Origin: Congeria kusceri
Taxonomy: Eukaryota > Mollusca > Bivalvia > Myida > Dreissenidae
Length of the DNA stretch: 64,000 nucleotides
Assembly (NCBI GenBank): GCA_027627225.1
Contig: JAPFQT010000151.1
Span: forward strand, 124,001 to 188,000
Reading direction: 5' to 3'
The notes under the pieces were generated by a model that saw only the letters and a list, made by a program, of their open reading frames with translations, was not told where the DNA came from and ran no database searches. The position numbers and the translations under genes were made by a program. Below are positions 11,445 to 23,934 of the stretch, piece by piece (the first letter of the stretch is position 1; each line of letters begins with the position of its first letter).

Positions 11445-13180
11445 ATTTATTAGTTTTTTGTGTGTTTCTCTACATAGTGAAACTCTCTACACGTGAGGAG
11501 GCAGGGCGAAAGTTGCAATAATGTCCATAGGCTTGAGGAAACGTCAAATTTACTTACATACGAGTACAATCAAATATAGGTAGTATTACTTTTGAAAATC
11601 GCGTATATTTCGACTTCAATCAAATAACGAATTCAGCAGATACATGTATATATCAAATGTATACAATTGCAAATATGACATATTGATTCTAAGTCGTCAA
11701 CATTGACTACTTTAAGATAAAAACAATGTGCAAAACGGTATATCCCATTGTACAGACAAGTTGGCAGACAATTGACGCAAAACATACTTATACGTACTTA
11801 GAAATCTATATTTGTAAATTGAACTTTAAGTATATAGGCCTATATATTACGGACAACATCATACTGCAAATGGTGATTTAGAAACACACAGCCAATTTCA
11901 GAAAGTATATGAAGAACGTTTGACAACTTTTTTCAACTATCTTTTTTCGTTTCGGGGAAGGCATTAGATAAAAAGTAAGTGTACATAAAATGCGTCATAT
12001 ATCTCTCCGAAAATTAACATTTTATTTACGACAAATTTAATTATTTCGGTCAAAACTTAACTATTTATAAAAGTGTTTTGTATCTCTTTTTAAATCTTTG
12101 CAAATACATTTTGCGTAAATACACTGATACGCCATTATACTACACATTTGTGAACTATTTTTAAATTAAGAAATAATTTTCGATTTATCGTTGTTTATCG
12201 GTCAATAAACAACGATTTGGAGTTTTGATGCGTTTGAATTTAACCACGAATGCGTTATCACCAGAACTACACAGATTTGTTATACACCGATAAACAACAA
12301 AAATGCGAAAATCATAACGATTCTAGCATGATTAGACAAACATTTTTGCAATTGTAATGAGAAATACATTTTACTATAATATATCATATGCTCCGTTCTG
12401 AATCAGGACTACTTTTTGCGTTGTTTATTTGGTAGTTTAACAACGATAATTTTTTTCTTTGTCTATAGCAAAATTAGCGAGTATCATGTTAAAATAACTA
12501 ATAAGTTTTTTTTATTCACTGTTTTATACTGTTTACTGCGCGCAAGTGGAAATATACAACTAAAACGTAACTTATCTTCGCTCACTTCAACTTCCCGAAA
12601 ACAGTTGCACAGTCCGCCTTCTTGTTTGCAGTTTAATTCCGCCAGCCACAGAATGTTGAATAATAAAGAAATATTCACATATCGCCATAAGTTCAAACAG
12701 TCATTTTCACATTTTGAGCATGTATTGCACAAATCTATACAATTAAATTCCACTATACGTTAAAATTCCAGATATACGAAATGTCCACATTCTACTGTCA
12801 GAATTATCCAACACCTATATATACACTGTCCAAAACACTTTAATTCTTACCACTATTTGTGTGTTTATACAACACAAGGCGTAATCGAAACTAGTTTCCC
12901 GTTACTTTAACGATATATAACCTGAGAAAACTCGTGCATTCCCATACGGAGATTTTGTAACAATGTACCGGTAGTGTGTAATCCCCTATTACAAACTTTA
13001 AAGGCGCTATCTCTTGATTTCTTTTTATTTTGTCTTAAATGCAATAAGGATTCTACGCCATATATTTATAAATATACTTAAGTTATTCCAATTTAAATTG
13101 AAGATATGTTAAAATTAAAATGAATTTGTCTTTAAAATACTATGCTTAGAAACATGTACATGGTAAATCCTCTATATTAA
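11445..13180. other. AT-rich sequence around MITE copy 5
   Basis: Apart from the MITE at 12164-12494, no gene-like composition. ORFs around 12416-12763 overlap the MITE and are shadows. Confidence 0.5.
12164..12494 (+). mobile_element. Multi-hairpin MITE copy 5
   Basis: Starts aattaagaaataattttcga and ends gcgagtatcatgttaaaat. The second hairpin is eroded (tttgttatacaccgataaac). Confidence 0.8.
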
Positions 13181-13182
13181 TA

Positions 13183-14425
13183 TACAACGACGCGTCACAT
13201 CCAGGGAACACAACGACGCGTCACATCCAGGCAACACAACGACGCGTCACATCCAGGCAACACAACGACGCGTCGCATCCAGGCAACACAACGACGCGTC
13301 ACATCCAGGCAACACAACGACGCGTCACACCCGTCACATCCAGACAACACAATGACGCGTCACATCCAGGTAACGCAACGACGCATCACATCCAGGCAAC
13401 ACGACGACACGTCACATCCAGGCAACAGAACGAAGCGTCACATCCAGGCAACACAACGACGAGTAACTTGCACGCAACACAACTACACGTCACATTCACG
13501 CAATACAACGACACGTCACATCCAGGCAACACAGCGACACGTCAAATGCACGCAACACAACGACACGTCACATGCACGCAACACAACGACACGTCACATC
13601 CAGGCAACATAACGACACGTCACATGCACGCAACACAACGACGCGTCACATCCAGGCAACACAACGAAGCGTCACAACTAAGCAACACAACGACGCGTCA
13701 CATCCAGGCAACACAACGACGCGTCACATCCAGGCAACCAACACAACGACGCGTCACATCCAGGCAACACAACGACGCGTCACATCCAGGCAACACAACG
13801 ACGCGTCACATCCAGGGAACACAACGACGCGTCACATCTACGCAACACAACCGCCCGTCACAACTACGCATCACATGTACGCAACACAGTCAAGCAACAT
13901 AACCACGCATCACAGCCAAGCAACACAACCACGTGTCACAGCCAAGCAACATAACCACGTGTCACGTACACGCAACACAACCACGCTTCACTGTCAAACA
14001 ACACAACCACGTTTCACAGCCTAGCAACACAGCCACGCGTCACGCACACGCAACACAACCACGTGTCACAGCCAAGCAACACAACCACGCGTCACGTACA
14101 CGCAACACAACAACGTGTCACATCAACGCAACTCAACCAAGCATCACATCTACGCAACTTAACCATGTATCACATGCATGCATCACATCCATGCGTCACA
14201 TCTACGAAACAAACAAACATGCGTCCCATCTACGTTACACAACCAGGTGTGACATACAAGAAACACAATCGCAACAAAACAACTCGTCCGCACGCAATAC
14301 AACAACGCTTCACATACACGCAATACGACAACGCGTTACATCCACGTTACACAACCTCGTGTCACATCCACTCAACACAACCACGTGTCACTTACGCGTA
14401 ACACAATCACGCGCCACATCAAAAT
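13183..14425. repeat. 24-bp minisatellite array 1
   Basis: More than 50 units of 24 bp are built on ACGCGTCACATCCAGGCA plus ACACAACG. Units are nearly uniform at 13190-13850, then become degenerate (cacgtgtcacagccaagcaa) to 14425. Because 24 is a multiple of three and only one minus frame has a stop in the unit, five frames stay open and produce long low-complexity ORFs. I regard these as artefacts, not proteins. Confidence 0.9.
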
Positions 14426-14431
14426 CAAAAA

Positions 14432-15165
14432 TTTTTAATGGACTAGTTTGCCGTGAACATCGGCTTCAAACAGAGGTATTTATTGTCCACGACATTGTTT
14501 AATCTGTACATAAACGATTTAAGTGAACTTTTAAATAACAGCAGCATTGGTATTGATGTTGATGGAAAATTGATCATTCATCTATTCTACGCTGATGACC
14601 TTATATTGGTAGCAAACACAGAAGATTTACAGACATTAATTGATATTTTGTCTCAATGGTGTACGGTTAAAAAATGTCCATTAATATAAGTAAAACTAAA
14701 ATTTTACATTTTAGGACAGTAAATATGGCACCGAGCAATTTTATGTTTAAGTACGACGATGACATTATAGAACGAGTCAGTCAATATCGATACCTGGGCC
14801 TCGTTATTACTGACACATTGGACAACTGGGTAACCGCCAAACACGTAGCACAGGCAGCGTCCAGAGCACTAGGGTTACTGATTTCCAAGTTTCAAAGGCT
14901 AGGCGAATTGGAATATTAAGTCTTTTCTAGGCTCTACGACACAATGGGGTCGAGAGCAACGAAGCGCCCTGGCGAAGTTTCGGCTAACAAACGATATTGT
15001 TTTATTTGTACGAGCTGTGTAGAAAATGAACACTGTGCATTCTTAATATGTCCGTTATATACAAATATTGGAACTGTTTTAGTAGAAAAGGCATTATTGA
15101 TAAACCCTGGTTTCAACCTCTTAAAATCCAACAGAAAACATGAATTTTTTGCTGTCAGATGATCG
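14432..15165 (+). pseudogene. Non-LTR retrotransposon reverse-transcriptase fragment
   Basis: The plus-strand reading GFKQRYLLSTTLFNLYINDL followed by FYADDLILVA is the RT palm with its YADD catalytic motif. A frameshift near 14670, in a run of A, moves the reading to SINISKTKILHFRTV and QYRYLGLVITD. After a stop at 14919 and a probable deletion it resumes with VENEHCAFLICPLYTNI, the C-terminal Cys motif region. It is truncated at the 5' end, has no endonuclease domain, and is inactive. It sits inside the 24-bp satellite. Confidence 0.8.
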
Positions 15166-15594
15166 CATAATTAAATCCAGTGTCAGAGCCTGTCATGACA
15201 TTTTAATTAAGGGAAGAAACCATCTGTATATATAATTGCATTGAATTTTGTTCATAGCAAATTACTACTCTTACAGTATATGCATGTATACTTATAGGAA
15301 GCGATATTTTATGTTCTTAACATTATTTATTGTATTTCTTGTACATATTTTATACGTTTTTTATGATTGTCTGAAGATAAGTAACGTTTGCATCGAATAT
15401 CGTAAGTTGCCTTGTTTGTATTTTTTAAGCATCTGTTTAAGATTTTAATAGCGTTCGTGTATTTTAGGTATTTTAGAATGTTCGTCTCTCATAACTCTGT
15501 TCTGAGGGGTTTTGTACATATATATCACGATTTTATACTGTGTTATTATTTGTTTTGTGTACACAAGTGAGACGCATATAGACTATTTTGTCTG

Positions 15595-15975
15595 TCCCTC
15601 TGTCAACGTGTCACATTAATGTGTTACATCCATGCGTCAAGACACCGCTACGCAAATGAAACAAAATAACAATGCGTCACAATCACGTAAAATAAGTTAA
15701 ATAACCATACAACAATGTGCTACAAGTATGCGGCACAACCATGCTACATGTTTAAGCGTTTTAACCACGTGAAATAACCAGCCGTTATGTCCGTTGGAAA
15801 TAACCATGAGTCATAACTATGTACGTGAAATAGCATCGCACCAAAACAACGTGAAATGACTTTACAACACAACCATGTCCGGTAAAATATATAGCAACCA
15901 ACGATTGACCGGTATATGACGTGAGAAAATATACTCCGCAGGTAACACGTGTTAAATGCTAACGTGCAAGTACAT
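15595..15975. repeat. Degenerate continuation of minisatellite array 1
   Basis: Phrases such as aacgtgtcacatta, catccatgcgtcaaga, aacaatgcgtcacaatcacg and aaccacgtgaaataacc repeat at roughly 24-bp spacing and resemble the decayed end of the array at 13.2-14.4 kb. The two parts are separated by the RT fragment and about 430 bp of AT-rich sequence. Confidence 0.5.
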
Positions 15976-16190
15976 GTGAACAATAGAATTATAAAAGAAA
16001 TAAAACTTATTTACGGTAGTAACAAAACAACGCACGTTTTATGATTTCTGTATGTGAACTATGTACATGCTTACCACAACAATAATAGTTTGCTTTTAAC
16101 AGAAACATACGAATTCATTCACAACTATCACTAGGAAGTAATGTGTACATGCATCGTGTTTAACTTCGTACATTAAAGCCACTACAAAAG

Positions 16191-16550
16191 TACGAAATTC
16201 CGTTAGGGCCTTTGCCTATGAATGCGAATACTTAGTAATCTGAAACACAAAACACGAAATCAAGGAGAATTACTGTATGCGCATGTGCCGAAAGACCAAA
16301 GTACGAATACGCAAAAGCACAAAATCATGAACGTACGCTGATACAATCGCGAAAGCACGATGACGAAAACGCGATAATACGATGACGCATTTATCGTCAT
16401 TGTGTTTTCGCGTTTTCGTCATCCCACTATCCCATTTTTTAATCGTTTTTTTCGCGTTTTCGTCATCGAACTTTCGCGATTTCGTGTTTTCGCGTTTCAG
16501 ATTCTGACATTCAAAAGTGAAAATAACGATGGCCCTAACGGAATTCCGTA
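16191..16550. mobile_element. Foldback element with ~70-bp terminal inverted repeats
   Basis: The ends (gaattccgttagggcc and ggccctaacggaattc) and subterminal parts (cagattctgacattca, cgaaaacacgaaatc) mirror each other. The centre is rich in cgaaaacgcg/cgcgttttcg, giving a near-continuous hairpin. A lone end with gatggccctaacg is at about 6590-6625. Confidence 0.7.
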
Positions 16551-17695
16551 AAAAAGCGTCCTATCACGTAGCATCCAATCCTGTATGTTCGTGTTCCATA
16601 TAACTGACGTATGCGACGTAACGTGACCGAATTCTTCGCAAGATTGGCCCAAGAAATATACTGACTCAGAGAAGAAAAGCTTTCTATACATCTTTTCCAC
16701 ACGAAAATGCAAATTATATTCTAATTACATGGTTTATTGTAATGTTCTCACTTCATTCAACTGAAATAATTATGTGTGCCCAAATTACAACAATCCATTC
16801 CGTTTCAATTCACCTAAGTCGTTGTGTTGCGTGGATGTGATATTCAGGGGGAAAGAAAAAGAACATTCACAAAGTCTAACAAACGTGAAATTCGTTGACA
16901 GTGCCTTCATGCATGACGTCATCTGAAGTTGTCCACGGACTTCCGGGGCGGGGGGGGGGGGGGCGGTAAACTGACAATTTCCAAAGTTGATGTTGTTTAA
17001 TATTTATTTTAAATTAAGAGTACGGATTTTTCATCATGTATCACTATTTTGATACATATAACAGCGAATTTATAACCCAACTAGTTATATTAAATTGTGT
17101 TGTCCTTATTAAGTCAGTTAAATACAGTTTGGATTGTCGGTTCGGTTCGATTTTATGGCATCGTAGGTGACTCCGGGTGCGTTGACCGTGCGAATGATCC
17201 ACGAATATATATTCTTTGCTGTCAATCTTTGCTAAAATCTTCGCAAGGAGGCTTAAGGGAAAGAGCAATATGGACAGGATATGGGCTCATCTCTGGTTAA
17301 ATGTAATCTAGGCTTAATGGACCGAACATTAGGATTTAATTTAAGCCCCGGTTACAACCCACTGCGGTCGTCGCAGACCGCAGATCAATCGCAATGTTTT
17401 GAGACGACAGGAAACACGCATATTGGGTTAGCAACCGTTCCATGCAAGCACAGTACCACACAGTAACAATCTTTCTTGACCCTTGTCATGGTCTCATTGC
17501 TAGATTCGTATTTATTGTGCAATGCGTCAGACCTTTGCTCTGACAAACACAATAAAATGCGGATGTTCTAAAAACTTTAAAGTTTAAAATATATTCAGGA
17601 ATGCATCGATCTCTCGAAAGCGCAAGACAATGTTCTCGGTTTGACTGAGAACGTTTGTTGACAGGAATGGAAGCAATGTAGCAGCGGCTTCAGCA
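16551..17695. other. No recognisable gene
   Basis: Contains the poly-G tract. Short ORFs have no recognisable motif. Confidence 0.45.
16941..16966. repeat. Poly-G tract with quadruplex potential
   Basis: ccggggcg followed by more than ten G and then cggt. It satisfies a simple four-G-run rule. A shorter G run is at 1637-1647. Confidence 0.8.
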
Positions 17696-18176
17696 TTACA
17701 GTCACCATCATTTCCATCATCATCATCATCGTGGCCACATGGTCATCATGATACATCATCATAATTGTCAGCATCATCATCATCATCATCACCATTATCA
17801 CAATCATCGTCGTCATCATCATCATCATCATCGCCGACGTCGTAATCATCGTCATCATCATCAATATCATCTGTGGCAGTAATCATCTTTATCGTCGTCA
17901 TGGTCATCATCGTTGTCGCAATCATGATCATTGTCGTCGTCATCTTAATCACCGTCGTTGCCATCGTCATCATCATCATCGTCATAATCATCATCGTCGT
18001 CGTCATCTTAATCATCGTCATTGCCGTTTCATCATCATCATCGTCCTAATCAGCATCATCATCATCATCGTCGTTGCCTTCTTAATCAGCGTCGTTGCCG
18101 TCGTCATCATCATCATCGTCGTCGCAACCGTCATCATCATCATCTTCCAAATAATCATCATCACCATCGTCGTAAG
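17696..18176. repeat. Long (ATC/GTC)n microsatellite
   Basis: About 480 bp of atc, gtc and cgt triplets with interruptions. It yields spurious Met-, Asp- and His-rich ORFs on both strands. Confidence 0.95.
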
Positions 18177-18189
18177 CCTCATGTTGTAC

Positions 18190-19020
18190 TTAAAGCCTGG
18201 GTATAGTTCATAATGTGATATGTACACACCGAGATGCCAAATAAATTCGGTATTGCTAAACATGCGGAATTTTTAAATAATGCATAAAATGGAATGTGCA
18301 AAAAAAACAGCAAAATAAATAAGCAATGTATGTGTTATATATTTCGTCTAATGACTAGTAACGCAATTTTCTATGAAGCACAATAATTATTGTTTATCTG
18401 CAAAGAACATTAAAAAGAAAACATTCAAAATATGACGCTAATTGCTTAATAACCTGGGCTGGTATTTATAAGGACTATTAGTCAAAAATTATGATGTTAA
18501 TATTTTAACATTTATATATTTTTTACTAAGAAATGTATTTGATTCAACGATTTTGACAAAGAAGTTGCAATATAATTCAAAATGTGTTAATATAAATGCT
18601 GATTTCGACTTATTTTCAACTTAAGTTAACAACAGTTTTAAAAATCGTCATAGATATGTGCCCAGGACTACTCACTGGCACAGCCTATACAACTGCTATA
18701 CTGACTGGATTTAAGCTAATTTTTGGAACAATACAAAGTTGCACGTGATGCACATGAAGTGTAAACTTGATGGGAGTTTGAAACAAAACTTAGAGTTATC
18801 TAAAGAGGCATAATTAACAATGTTTGCAGTAAGAAGGTTGAAATCATTTTAGGTAATGAAAATTAATATATTCTGGTGTGCATGACAAAACAATAAAACA
18901 GGCACTGAATTTATTATCATTAACTCAGATTTAAGTGTTGAAATTTTGGGTTAAAATATTTCTCATTAGTGTTCAATCATTAATGAATTTGATCCAATGA
19001 TAAAACAATCCAGAGAAAAT
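18190..19020. other. AT-rich, no feature seen
   Basis: Neither repeats nor exon-like sequence were recognised. Confidence 0.45.
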
Positions 19021-19265
19021 GTGTTCCGAATTCTAGAAGGCCATAAGACCATATGGTCCCAAATAACACGTAGGTTGATCCAAGTGCACTTGATCACAAG
19101 ACAAACTGGTCAAAGACAGATCGCTTGTAAGACAAAGTGGTCCCAAAGCAAATTGGTCAAGAGACAGATAGGACCTGAAACCGATTAGCGTCAAGAAAAT
19201 TAGGTCCTAAAACAGTTGGGCCACAGGCCAAATCGGTCCCAAAACAAATCGGTTTCTGAAGGCAT
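19020..19265. repeat. Degenerate short tandem repeat ('ggtcccaaaacaaat')
   Basis: Phrases like tggtcccaaagcaaattggt, aagagacagat and aatcggtcccaaaacaaatc recur at about 20-25 bp spacing with many changes. Confidence 0.55.
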
Positions 19266-19340
19266 TGAATGTGTGTTTCCCAAAAAGCAAGCATATACAA
19301 CACAACTCTAGTATATGTGCGTATAATTTATTTATTTATC

Positions 19341-19672
19341 ATTCTTACATGATACTCGCTAATTTTTCTATAGACAAAGAACAAAATAATCGTTGTTAAA
19401 GTACCCCGAAACAATGCTAAATAAGTTCCGATTCTGAGCGGAGCATAGTAAAATGTAGTTCAAATTACAATTGCAAAAAGATGTCAATGTTAAAAAAAAA
19501 AAAAAATGCATTATCATTGTTTATCGGCCAGTAAACAACTCTGTATTGTTCTGATGCATGGCTATTAAACAACTTGGGCTAACGCTATCGTGGTTTAATG
19601 CCTACCTATCAAAACTCCAAATTGTTGTTTATTGGCCGATAAACAACCATAAATCGAAAATTATTTCTTAAT
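19341..19672 (-). mobile_element. Multi-hairpin MITE copy 6 (reverse)
   Basis: Reverse orientation: starts catgatactcgctaattttt and ends aaattatttcttaatt. It carries an internal A14-type run (about 19491) and three hairpin remnants. Confidence 0.8.
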
Positions 19673-19974
19673 TAGCAACATTTTAATATTAAACATGTGG
19701 TTAAAACAGTTTGAAAGGCAGTGAGCAACAGCATAAGGGTCCAACCATCACCCAACCTAGAGTAAATAGTTTATATTTAGATTTATGTAAAGGACTGCTG
19801 TTCAACATAAACACCACATGCAATGAAGCCTTAGTATTACCTGAACTCTCCAGGCTTTGGTTTCACTGTTTCAACTTTCATTTTGCATTGTTAGTTTAAC
19901 CAGTTTATGCTGTATATATTATTTGAGATACTCAAGTCCAGGTGCTGAGTCGTAGTACTTAGTTTAAATAATAA

Positions 19975-20560
19975 ATTCCATTTTTTGGGTAGAACCAGTT
20001 ATTGGTGTCCGTTAGAAAGTTAGGAAGTTCATTTCCTGGGTAGAACAAGTTCTTGGTGTGTTTGAGAAAGTCAATTTCCTGTGTAGAACTATTTCTTGGT
20101 GCTTTGAGAAAGTTCACTTTCTGGGTAGAACCAGCAGTTGATGTATGTGAGAAAGCCCATTTCATGGGCAGAACCTGTACTTGGTGTGTGTGAAAAAGTT
20201 CATTTCCTGTGTAGAACCATTTCTTGGTGTCTAAGAGAAAGTTCGTTTCCTGGGTATAACCAGGTCTTGGTTTTTGTAAAAAAATCCATTTCATGGGTAG
20301 AACCAGTACTTGGTGTATTGAGAAAGTCCATTTCCCAGTTCTTGGGGTTTGTCAGAATATTCATTCCTGGGATAGAATGGGTTCTTGGTGTCTTTGAGAA
20401 AGTTCACTTCCTGGGTAGAAACCAGCAGTTGGTGTATGTCAGTAAATGTCCATTTCATGGGTAAATTGTGTATGTCATAAAGTCCATTCTTTGGAGAGAA
20501 CCAGTTCTTGGTGTATGTGAGAAAGTTAATTTCATGGGTAGAACCAGTACTTGGTATTTG
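19975..20560. repeat. ~60-bp tandem array derived from SINE body
   Basis: About ten units of roughly 60 bp have the form tttcctgggtagaaccag, tacttggtgt, gagaaagttca. The core is the reverse complement of part of the SINE at 38719-38920 (accaagtactggttctgcac, aggaaaccc). Unit lengths vary, and single-unit variants alternate 'tttcatggg' and 'tttcctggg'. Confidence 0.75.
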
Positions 20561-20949
20561 TGAAAAAGATCAGTTTAACCTACCCTGTCTGTGGAGCTGA
20601 CAGATTATTCTGTTTGCGGGGCAAACAACATGTCAGTTTTGTAACGTGACTCACAAATGGTTCACAACCACAACTAACTAAACACTTCCTTAATTTGTTT
20701 TTATAGAAAATTAGACAAATTGTTGAAATGTGGTTTCTTTGAATTCAAAGTGTAATACAGAAATATGCTATTTTAGACAGCGACCACATATGCAACTAAA
20801 TAAAAGGAATTACAAGCCAAGAAATTGTTCACTAAAAACATTTCCAGGCAGTTAATCAGCTGAAAGTCATAATAAAGGCAATATGAAGGACAATACCAAT
20901 TTTGAGCATAGCATTTGACCAATTTGGTATGCAGGTAATTAATGGCAAT

Positions 20950-21452
20950 TATAAGGCAACAATGAACAGGGAAAAATGCACGGCCACCATCTTAACGTAG
21001 GGGTTTCGGAAATGAAGGAGGAAATTGACAGCAACACATTCACTCTGAGTTAATGAAAACAAACTATAATGACAGATACTTGCGCTAAGAAACAGTCCAA
21101 ATCCATGAACTGATGACCATGTTAAACAAACAACAGGGCAAGGACTGACACACTGGACAAGGCATAGGAAACACCAGCACTGCCACCAGATATCTATAGA
21201 GACAGCACAACACATAATTATTGTAGCAACTGCAAACAGCGAATGGTCTCGACAGCTTCATATGTCTTTGGGAAGTGAGCACCATAGACGGACCCTGTGT
21301 CAGCTTCTTTGTCGGCAACGGGTTCAGCACTTTCTCAGACACGATCTTCTTGGAGCTCCAGATAAGCATGTAACTAGCAAAGGGGTGAATGCCTGGGTGA
21401 TGCAGAGCAATCTTACTCTCCACAGTGAATGACAACAGCCACTCGTACAGAC
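20950..21452 (-). pseudogene. Exon-like, GC-richer segment, unidentified
   Basis: The minus strand has a noticeably more coding-like composition than its flanks. One frame reads KICLYEWLLSFTVESKIALH and on through SSKKIVSEKVLNPLPTKK. A second frame looks more protein-like afterwards (GSVYGAHFPKTYEAVETIRC). The shift between frames suggests a decayed coding segment. I cannot assign a family, and clean splice sites were not found at both ends. It could equally be noncoding. Confidence 0.2.
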
Positions 21453-21779
21453 ATATTTTTTAATGCATATGTTCTGGGCATTTAATGTCATATTTTCACT
21501 TATGGCCAATTAAATTATTAGTAATCTGGTGTGATATTAGATGTTTTTCACAATAATGCTTTCTACACAACCTGGGTATTGACAAGCTTACCCGAATATT
21601 ATGTTTTTACATCGTATTGATAACCCGTATTTTGAACTAGAAAACACTAAATATGTTAATTATACAAACAACCAATGCCAAAAGAGTTGTGTTCGGCCTT
21701 ATATCAACATAATCCGATTCAAAAAACAACAACATAGTATTATTTTATCTATGTGAAATATTATCGGTATTAACTGATT

Positions 21780-21887
21780 CAAATGATTTTCAAAGAAATA
21801 ACCTTACAAATGTATCATTTGCTTGTGATGTTTAAATGATTTTCAAAGAAATAAACTTACAAATGTATCATGTGCTTGTGATGTTTA
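21780..21887. repeat. Two-copy 54-bp tandem duplication
   Basis: Two nearly identical copies run from aaatgattttcaaagaaata to gcttgtgatgtttaaa, differing at only two positions by eye. The second copy abuts the candidate minus-strand exon at 21885, so the duplication adds a second set of sequence next to its 3' side. Confidence 0.75.
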
Positions 21888-22045
21888 AAACCCTTTGAAA
21901 ACTGACAGTACTGAAGACAGAACCTTTCACAATCTGTGAAATGAATTGGCTCTGAAGGGCACTGAACAAATTGTTCTTCACTATTGGCCGCATATTGTTT
22001 TACAGCTCTATTAACGATGTATCCAGGAGCTTTTGGAAAAACACA
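21885..22045 (-). CDS. Candidate exon, Cys-containing, unidentified
   Basis: An open minus-strand frame follows a possible acceptor (ttttccaaaag) and reads APGYIVNRAVKQYAANSEEQ, then a Cys-rich end (CPSEP, DCERFCLQYC). It ends before a possible donor (CAAAGG|GTTTTA). It lies about 430 bp upstream, on the same strand, of the exon-like segment at 20950-21452. A link between the two is possible but the phases were not resolved. Confidence 0.2.
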
Positions 22046-22059
22046 ATTATGTTGTGACA

Positions 22060-23040
22060 AACTAGTATCTCAAATCTGGAACACATCAACCAACTATACC
22101 AGCATGACCTGCATAGCAAATATCAGCCTAAATTTGATTGAGACTGATTGGAAATGAACAGGGAACACTGATGAACCCTCTCTACAATCTCTAGCATCAG
22201 CTGCAACATGTCCCACTTGGTACGGTCAAAACATACTATTTGTTATACTCAAAAGACGTTATTCACATGTTATGAATAATTTAAGGAAAATTGATATATA
22301 CAGTTAAATGGTTTTGAAAACAAATGTAAATGGCAGCATTAAATAATAATACTTGCATTTTTTATTTATATCATTGGAATAATAAAAATAAAAAAAACAT
22401 TCACACCTTTGCATAGTTTTATGCGGAATATAGATTAGTTTATATGTTTAGTTTTTCTCTACGCACATTTGTCATCAATTGCATGATCAACACAACACAT
22501 CCCACATTAGATTTACAAACAGTGCCCATTGGATTACTGGCAAACACATTTTCCATATGTTGGACATGTGTGCACGTTTATATCACAAAAATTATGTATA
22601 GCTAATTGATTATGATTTCAATATGAGTAGCTATTGTCAGTTTTCAAAGTCCACTGAAGGTCTGTGAATGGATTAGTTTCTTATGGACATCGGAATATGG
22701 ATTAATAAATGTGAGTCTTGAATTTGGTTTTCTGTACATGTCATTGCATTATGTTCCAATTCTCAAATAAAGTCCCATCTCCCTAATACATTATGATTTG
22801 CTATCATTTCTTAAATATAAAGAATATAACAAATATTACAAGTAGTACATCCATGATTAGTATTATTATGTATTTTACGATCTAGTTAAGGTTTAATCTG
22901 TCTGTAATACATTTACGTGTACATATTGTTATAGCATTTAATAAATTGCTAAAGTAGTTCAATTTACACAAATGTAGGCTATTTTCGATGTAAAAAAAAT
23001 AGGAAAAAAATTAATTACGGTCGCTGCAAATACTTTTAAC
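22060..23040. other. AT-rich, no feature seen
   Basis: No exon-like composition or clear repeat was noticed. Confidence 0.4.
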
Positions 23041-23440
23041 CATATGCGGAAGCATTCACATGTGGAGGATTTTAAACGATATAAAGCATCCAACAATTAT
23101 TTCTACAGCATCAGTCATGACTCATTTAAAGGTTACCCATTAATAATGGTCATTACCGAGTTATCGTACTGGATGAGTCTTAGGTTGAGTTATCCATGTT
23201 TGTCTAGACTATTTTTTCTATTTTCATTATGTTTAACATGCTTAGTTAGATACCATGTCGTCCGCATCCGCATAAAATCGCTCAGAGCGATTTCTTGTGG
23301 ACGGCTTTTGCGGATGCGCTTTGCGGATACGGACTGCGGACATATGGAAACAGTCGAACTGTTTTTAACTTGTTCGATTTTTTGCAGATGCAGATTTGCG
23401 CAATGTGGACGTAGATACGGACATATGGGAAAGTGCCCTA
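23040..23440. mobile_element. Diverged copy of the 51.75-kb inverted-repeat element
   Basis: It shares the left terminal motif and the interior ccatgtcgtccgcatccgca, ggacggcttttgcggatgcg and acatatgg phrases, in the same order and at similar spacing as 51752-52140. The right terminal repeat was not found, so it is probably truncated. Confidence 0.5.
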
Positions 23441-23934
23441 AAGCATTCTATCTTGGATGCTGAAATGCTGTATACTCATTGTTTCATGAATAAAAACAGA
23501 TTTTCATTTCAATTTAACAATTATGAATTATGCAAATAGCAAATATAACATTCACTGACGATCACAATGTCTGCCATTTTGTTTGCAGCTGATCAGTCTA
23601 CTATAACTTTAATTAGTGTACAGGTGTGTAAAACTTAATTATTGGACCTCAACCAATCTTATGTAATCATATGCAATTAATCCATCAAGAGTGTTTTTTC
23701 CTTAATAACCTTCACATACACGTAAATGGTTTGGTCCACCCTCTAGGTTAAAGTGGTTCCCTGCGCTTAAGTAGCACTGTGTGGAAAATTCTACTAAGTG
23801 ATAAATGTGCGCCGGGAATCACGCTTGGTTTGATTTATAACCATCGTGTTTCATTCATAACCACCGAGTTTCATACCATTTTGTACTCGGAGCAGTATAA
23901 AATATTTTTACCCCCTTGAAACCCGAACAAATGT

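Noticed and set aside
13183..14425. CRISPR-like array of short repeats
   Set aside because: No unique spacers; the 24-bp units are directly contiguous, and the genome is eukaryotic.
13352..14502. Long plus-strand ORFs rich in Thr/His/Gln/Arg
   Set aside because: They are translations of a 24-bp minisatellite open in several overlapping frames; no start context, splice sites or domain.
17595..18263. Met/Asp/His-rich ORFs on both strands
   Set aside because: Products of the (ATC/GTC)n microsatellite.
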